From: Streptomyces sp. NBC_01446
Lineage (GTDB): Bacteria > Actinomycetota > Actinomycetes > Streptomycetales > Streptomycetaceae
Direction: 5' to 3'
Length of the DNA: 64,000 nucleotides
Assembly: GCF_026340095.1 (NCBI RefSeq)
Contig: NZ_JAPEPO010000003.1
Span: 186,001 to 250,000 of the forward strand
Each line of letters opens with the position of its first letter. The stretch's first letter is position 1. The position numbers and the translations under genes are program-made. The notes beneath the pieces are model-generated. The model did no database searches and had not been told where the DNA came from. It saw only the letters and a program-made list of their open reading frames with translations. Positions 59,609 through 64,000 of the stretch are shown piece after piece.

Positions 59609-60964
59609 TCATGGCATCGACGGGATCAGCGGCTTCGGTGTCGAGCGCGTCAGCAGTCGGCGGGCTGTCTCCAGCCCCCATGCGTCGAGGGAGTTCACGC
59701 GGTCGCTGAGCACGCGCACGCCGGAGTACGCCTCGATGTGGCGGGCCCATTTCGCACGCCGCTCGACCTCGGGTCGGAGGATGACGCAGTCCGGGTCGTT
59801 GTGCCAGAACCGGCCGTGCATGAATGCCCGTCCGCGCCCGCCGAGCACGGCTCCGGCCTGCGAGGGCTGGCTGATGTCGCCGTCCTCGGGGGCGTAGGTG
59901 GGGGCGATGTCGCAGCTGATGCGCATGCCCTCGAAAAGTCCGACCGAGGGCAGCAGCGGGGCGCCGCAGCCGAGCAGGGTGGCGTCTTCGCCGACCGCGT
60001 CGCGGATCAGGTCGACGCCCATTGCGTACGCCTCGAGGGCGGTGACGTCCTCGTGGCGGCGGCCCACCCGGGCGCCGGCGAAGAGGAAGTCCAGTTTGAA
60101 GTAGTCGAAGCCGTGTCCCCGCCACGTCTGGAACACCTCGCGGAGATAGGCCGCCGCGCCGGGGTGGGTGACGTCGAGCGCGTACAGGTCCTGTTCCCAG
60201 ATGTGGCCGGTCCACAGCGGCTCGGAGCCGTCCTCGGTGCGCACCAGCCAGTCGGGGTGATCGCGGTAGACATCGGAGCGGGCGCCGACGAACATCGGGG
60301 CGATCCACACGCCTGCCCGCCGGTCGGAAGCGTGAATCCGGTCGACGAGGCCGCCGAGTGAGCTGAAGCGGTCGGAGAGTTGAAGCCAGTCGCCGATCTC
60401 CTTCTGGAAGGCGTCGTCCACGGCGATCATGTCGATGGGCAGCTCGTGCGCGTCAATGGCGTCGATGTTTTCGTACATGTCGCGCTCGGTGAGCTTGGTG
60501 AAGTACTGGTACCAGGGACACCAGCCGGTCGGGTAGCTCTCCGCGACTCGCACGCCCAGCGCGGCTGCGTATCGGTCGGCCCAGCGGGCGAGCGCGGACT
60601 CCAGGCCGCCGGGCCCGTCGTCCTGGGTGTGCTCGACCACACCGTCGGCCGTCACCCGGACACCGCGGCCCTCCGCCACGGCCCGGATGGACGGGCATTC
60701 GACGCGGGCGTCGGGGGCGGCGAAGAGATGGATCGGGCCGCCGTCGCCGGGGTCGACGGCGAGCAGGCCTTCGCCCTGGAATCCGGTGGGCGGGGCCGGG
60801 GTGTCGGCGCGGAACGTCGACATCTCGTACACCCGCAGCGAGGGCCTCGGGGAGGTGGCTGTCGCCGCGTAGACGGTACTGGGGCCGAACGACGACCAGC
60901 CGTTCTCGAAGACCCGCGCGCGGGCGGGATCACACTCCACGAAGGCGACGGGGGCGAAGGTCAT
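59609..60964 (-). CDS. GH36-type alpha-galactosidase
   Basis: The protein has 451 residues. The ATG at 60964 follows GAGGAG. It is shorter than classic GH36 enzymes because the N-terminal beta domain is reduced. The barrel shows YPTGWCPWYQYFTKLTERD, IDMIAVDDAFQKEIGDWLQL, RAGVWIAPMFVGARSDVYRD, HGFDYFKLDFLFAGARVG (nucleophile Asp in KLDF) and MRISCDIAPTYAPEDGD (acid/base Asp). No signal peptide is present, so it is cytoplasmic. It lies downstream of the GH101 gene and probably trims galactose from imported glycans. Confidence 0.86.
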   Translation of the reverse strand: MTFAPVAFVECDPARARVFENGWSSFGPSTVYAATATSPRPSLRVYEMSTFRADTPAPPTGFQGEGLLAVDPGDGGPIHLFAAPDARVECPSIRAVAEGRGVRVTADGVVEHTQDDGPGGLESALARWADRYAAALGVRVAESYPTGWCPWYQYFTKLTERDMYENIDAIDAHELPIDMIAVDDAFQKEIGDWLQLSDRFSSLGGLVDRIHASDRRAGVWIAPMFVGARSDVYRDHPDWLVRTEDGSEPLWTGHIWEQDLYALDVTHPGAAAYLREVFQTWRGHGFDYFKLDFLFAGARVGRRHEDVTALEAYAMGVDLIRDAVGEDATLLGCGAPLLPSVGLFEGMRISCDIAPTYAPEDGDISQPSQAGAVLGGRGRAFMHGRFWHNDPDCVILRPEVERRAKWARHIEAYSGVRVLSDRVNSLDAWGLETARRLLTRSTPKPLIPSMP

Positions 60965-60989
60965 GGGGGCTCCTCATAGCTCGGTCGAG

Positions 60990-61030
60990 GGCGAGGGGAC
61001 ACTTCGGGTTCCGGGAAGTGCCCCCTCGCC
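60990..61030 (-). terminator. Long inverted repeat after the GH101 gene
   Basis: GGCGAGGGGACACTTC (60990-61005) pairs with GAAGTGCCCCCTCGCC (61015-61030) with one mismatch. A second small stem, CCCCCT/AGGGGG at 61021-61039, overlaps it. It lies between the GH101 stop and the GH36 start and probably ends or attenuates transcription. Confidence 0.65.
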
Positions 61031-61039
61031 GGCAGGGGG

Positions 61040-64000
61040 TCAGGCGCAGTGGAACTTCGCGTTCGCCCAGTCGCCGTGGTCGTTTCCGTTGCCGTCGCCG
61101 CCGTCGAGGGTGTGCAGCTCGACGGCCTTGGCGCCGGTGAGGTCGACGTCGATCGTCCGGGGCGCCGAGGCGGGGCGGAACACCTCGCTGGTGAAGACGG
61201 ACTTGCCGTCCGCCATCACCTCGAACGCCACCGAGCCGCGCGAGAGCTGCGCCCGGTCCAGGCCGATGATCGCCGTCAGCTTGGTGCACTTGCCGCCGAG
61301 GTCGTAGCCGATGACCGCCGCAGAGCCGTCGAACGGGGCGGCGCCCAGGCCCTTGTCGTACACCGTGTCGGTACTGCCGAGGGTCAGGGCGTTGCCGTCT
61401 CCCGCGAGGTTCTCGCCGAGGGCGTGATCGCGTTCGACAGGGCCCCAGCCATTGGTCATCTTCGTCCAGGCCATGTCGCTGGCGTAGGTGTCCGCAGTGG
61501 GGGCGCCGGTGACCAGCTGCTTGGTGGTGAGGGCGAAGAAGTGCAGCGCCGGGTCGTTCGGCAGGGTCACCGACTCGACCGTCTTGTCCTCGTCGAGCGG
61601 GACGGTGTTGTAGAAGACCCGGTAGTGCCCGCTCGGGTCGGTCGGTCCTGAGGGGGTGTTGCTGCCAAGGCTGTCGGCAACGATCTGGCCGCCGTATCGG
61701 CCGGCCTTGTCGCCGTGCCAGCTGGGCAGCCCGAGCTCGGCGTTGCTGGAGGTGCCGTCGGTGTAGGAGACGGTCACGTTGTCGGTGCGGTCCAAGGCGG
61801 AGGCGGCGCCGAGGACGGCGAGTCTGCCGCTGCCCGTGAGGGCAATGTTCTGGCCCTGTGCAGCCACGTTGTCCGGCTTGCCCGGGGCCACGTCGGGCCA
61901 GGTGAAGGTGGTGCCGTCATGCCGCACCGGCTGGCCGGGATGCAGGTCGGCGGCGGCCAGCGCGGACGCGGAGAAGCTGTTGCCGTCCGAGTCGAAGGCA
62001 CCGTGCTTGGCGGTGGCCTCGTCGGTGATCGCGACGTTGTTGTAGGCGTCGGGCAGCGAGTCGTAGCCGATGTGCATCTCGGCCGCGGCTCTGGTGCCGG
62101 TGTGGCGGCCGTTCCAGGTGTATGCGGCGTGGACGGCCAGGACGTTGCCGGTTGACGCGGTGTCCTTGGGCACCGTCACGTCGTAGTGGACGGTGGCAGC
62201 GGCGCCCGGTGCCACGGACTTGAGGTCCGCCGGATCGGTGGCCTTGGCACTCCAGCCATCGGGGGCGTTCACAGTGAGCGCCGCGTCGCTGATCGGCGCA
62301 CCAGTGGTGTTGGTGAACTTCACCGCGACAGAAGACGTGGCGTCCTTGGGGATCCGGGTGGGGCTCACGTCGAGCGTCGCCACCTGCTTGCCGAGTTCGG
62401 CGGCCGGGGCTGGGCCCAGATCGTCGACGACCAGGTTGTCGAGCGTCGCCGCGCCCAGCCCGTCGGAGGTCTGCGTCAGGGCCAGGTACGTGCTGTCGTC
62501 ACCGGACACGAACGTCTCATCAATCGAGGCGTGCGGGGCTGAGGGCTGCGGCGGCAGGCTGTCCGTCCAGCCGTCAGGCTTGGTGCCGTCGGCCGGGGCG
62601 GAGCCCAGACCGCGGTCGGTGGTCTGCGCCAGCGGGGTGGCAAGGACCGGCTTGGACTGGCCGTCGGCCTTAACCTCGAAGCGGTACAGGCCGCTGGTGT
62701 CGTTCTGGTAGTCCAGTCGAACCCGGTAGGCGTGACCGGACTTGAACGCGATGCTGCCGGGCCAGGTGCGGAACTGCAGGCCCTCGCCGTTGACGGTGGT
62801 CTCCAGCGAGTGCCTCCCGCTGATGGTGTCGCGGGTGTAGCCCTCGTGCCGGGTCGAGATGATCTCGCTGGGCTCGGAGAACTTGCCGATGAGGAAGGGG
62901 CCGAAGCTGCCGCCGGAGGGGTGCTCGAAGTCCTCGGTGTAGTAGTGGCCGTCGGCGTTGTGCGTAGCGTCGTCGTTCAGCTGCACGCGAGCGTCGGTGA
63001 ACTCCACGGTGTCGGCGTCCGAAGACGCGGCGCCGGCCAGCGCCAGGACCGCCGAGTGCTCGCCCTTGGGGACCTTGAACAGCACGCTGAGCTGCTGGAA
63101 GCGCTGTCCGGCCAGGCGGTTGTCGGCGTCGTTCATCTCCGGGGTCGGCGCGTCGATCGACGTGGTGGCGGACTTTGTTCCGGCGCGGACGGAGATCGTC
63201 GCCTTGCGGTCGCCGGTCACTTTGACGTACGCGGATGCCTTGTAGGTGTGGCCGGGCTCCAGGCCGTGCAACTCCTGGGTGACCTGGCCGTCCTTGACCC
63301 CGGAGATCCGGAGGTTCTGCAGCCCGTTGGAGTCGGTGACGACATTGATGCCGGACACGTCACCGGAGTTGGATTCGCGGTGCCACTTGGTGAAGCCGCC
63401 GGTGTAGAACTGCCCGTCGGCTGCGATGGTGCCGTGGCCGAAGCCGACCGTCTTGGCGGTGTCCTTGGGCGTGGGCGGCACTCCGGTGTTGCTGCCGTCA
63501 GCCTGGGAGCCGGACTCGACCGGCACGTCGACGTCGCCGTTCGGGTACACGACGTACGGGGCGTCGGCGGCGAGATCCAGGGTGACCTTGTGGTCGGTCA
63601 CCGGCAGGACGCCGGCCTTCTCCTTGCCCTGGTCGGTCAGCCTGTAGAGGGTGACGTCGTGGACGCCGTTCCACGCCTTGGGCAGCGTCCAGGTGCGCTT
63701 GGCGCCGTCGTCGCTCCAGGCGTAAATCTTCTGTTGGCCCTTGGCGGACCAGGGCAGGAAGAGGTCCTTGCCGTCGCGTACGAGCCGGTCGTCGCGGTAG
63801 ATGCGCGGCGTGCCGTCTTCAAGGGTCGCCTTCACTCCGTCGGTGAAGTCGATGCGGTTGTCGCTCCAGTGTGTGATCTCGAAGTTCTGCAGGTACTTCG
63901 CGGGGAGGTTGTTGGTGAAGACCTCCGCGATCTCTTTGTCGAGGGAGTGGTCGGAGTGCCAACCCAGAAAGCCCGCCTTGTTCTGCACCCCGCCCAGCAT
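61040..64000 (-). CDS. Endo-alpha-N-acetylgalactosaminidase (GH101), C-terminal 986 residues
   Basis: The frame is open to the window edge. The first visible residues, GWHSDHSLDKEIAEVFTNNL, PAKYLQNFEITHWSDNRIDF, are the end of the GH101 catalytic barrel and its following beta domain. Next come two galactose-binding-like modules, a NEW3 (alpha-galactosidase-associated) Ig-like domain (LDVSPTRIPKDATSSVAVKF, NAPDGWSAKATDP) and a C-terminal NPCBM domain (AVIGYDLGGKCTKLTAIIGL, KSVFTSEVF). The enzyme releases the core Gal-beta-1,3-GalNAc disaccharide from mucin-type O-glycans, normally outside the cell. The catalytic residues and signal peptide lie beyond the window. Confidence 0.85.
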   Translation of the reverse strand: MLGGVQNKAGFLGWHSDHSLDKEIAEVFTNNLPAKYLQNFEITHWSDNRIDFTDGVKATLEDGTPRIYRDDRLVRDGKDLFLPWSAKGQQKIYAWSDDGAKRTWTLPKAWNGVHDVTLYRLTDQGKEKAGVLPVTDHKVTLDLAADAPYVVYPNGDVDVPVESGSQADGSNTGVPPTPKDTAKTVGFGHGTIAADGQFYTGGFTKWHRESNSGDVSGINVVTDSNGLQNLRISGVKDGQVTQELHGLEPGHTYKASAYVKVTGDRKATISVRAGTKSATTSIDAPTPEMNDADNRLAGQRFQQLSVLFKVPKGEHSAVLALAGAASSDADTVEFTDARVQLNDDATHNADGHYYTEDFEHPSGGSFGPFLIGKFSEPSEIISTRHEGYTRDTISGRHSLETTVNGEGLQFRTWPGSIAFKSGHAYRVRLDYQNDTSGLYRFEVKADGQSKPVLATPLAQTTDRGLGSAPADGTKPDGWTDSLPPQPSAPHASIDETFVSGDDSTYLALTQTSDGLGAATLDNLVVDDLGPAPAAELGKQVATLDVSPTRIPKDATSSVAVKFTNTTGAPISDAALTVNAPDGWSAKATDPADLKSVAPGAAATVHYDVTVPKDTASTGNVLAVHAAYTWNGRHTGTRAAAEMHIGYDSLPDAYNNVAITDEATAKHGAFDSDGNSFSASALAAADLHPGQPVRHDGTTFTWPDVAPGKPDNVAAQGQNIALTGSGRLAVLGAASALDRTDNVTVSYTDGTSSNAELGLPSWHGDKAGRYGGQIVADSLGSNTPSGPTDPSGHYRVFYNTVPLDEDKTVESVTLPNDPALHFFALTTKQLVTGAPTADTYASDMAWTKMTNGWGPVERDHALGENLAGDGNALTLGSTDTVYDKGLGAAPFDGSAAVIGYDLGGKCTKLTAIIGLDRAQLSRGSVAFEVMADGKSVFTSEVFRPASAPRTIDVDLTGAKAVELHTLDGGDGNGNDHGDWANAKFHCA

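Overview
The window looks like Streptomyces or a very close actinomycete. It has high-GC DNA with strong third-position GC bias, GTG and TTG starts, an SsgA-type sporulation protein, PAS/GAF/SpoIIE phosphatases, STAS and DUF4232 proteins, and several TetR regulators. The large number of insertion-sequence remnants and truncated genes suggests an accessory chromosome-arm region or a decayed island. All functional calls come from reading the sequence; no database search was run.

Layout. 1-3 kb: a TetR gene cut by the window edge, two broken IS3-type transposases, a small lipoprotein, a frameshifted small protein and a YVTN-repeat scrap. 3-9 kb: an intact GH15 glucoamylase/trehalase-like enzyme, a TetR gene, and a PAS-PAS-GAF-SpoIIE-HATPase protein split by one frameshift. 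8.6-11.3 kb: a ruined ABC exporter whose signature motif carries an expanded hexanucleotide repeat, twin palindromic operators, a small secreted protein, and frameshifted SsgA-like and NIPSNAP genes. 11.5-17.1 kb: an intact minus-strand aromatic catabolic cluster (lipocalin-like protein, FAH-family hydrolase, extradiol dioxygenase, flavin monooxygenase) followed by a PucR-type regulator. 17.3-23 kb: fragments of IS110, a hydrolase, acetoacetyl-CoA synthetase, TetR, MFS, Tn3 and helicase genes, around three intact alpha/beta hydrolases, two of them epoxide hydrolases.

23-29.5 kb is an IS cluster. An IS3-like element has inserted into an ISAs1 transposase. Next come a lipoprotein, a probable group II intron remnant, a complete ISAs1 element, and IS3 and IS5 pieces. 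29.7-35 kb holds a tautomerase and then the most coherent accessory unit: a TetR repressor divergent from a DHA2 exporter, a Vat-type streptogramin A acetyltransferase, a Vgb-type streptogramin B lyase and a YCII protein. The promoter and operator are visible. 35-39 kb: small housekeeping-like genes (GNAT, membrane protein, HAD phosphatase, 2H phosphoesterase) and fragments. 39.3-41 kb: an intact TnpB with a divergent, frameshifted helix-turn-helix gene. 41.2-45.4 kb: a LuxR-type regulator divergent from a secreted M4 metalloprotease. 46-50.8 kb: lipoprotein and HAD genes, a complete IS630-type element and an IS5 remnant.

51.9-55.4 kb carries a partner-switching group: a PAS-GAF-SpoIIE phosphatase, a DUF4265 protein, a winged-helix regulator, a STAS protein lacking the usual phosphorylatable serine, and a phosphatase tail fragment. 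From 56.8 kb, just past a tRNA 3'-half fragment, a carbohydrate locus begins: SDR dehydrogenase, FadR-type GntR regulator, decayed GH116 gene, intact GH36 alpha-galactosidase, and a GH101 endo-alpha-N-acetylgalactosaminidase running off the window. It probably serves breakdown of O-linked (mucin-type) glycans.

Many genes differ from an intact frame by one nucleotide. This could be real decay or residual indel errors, and raw reads would decide it.
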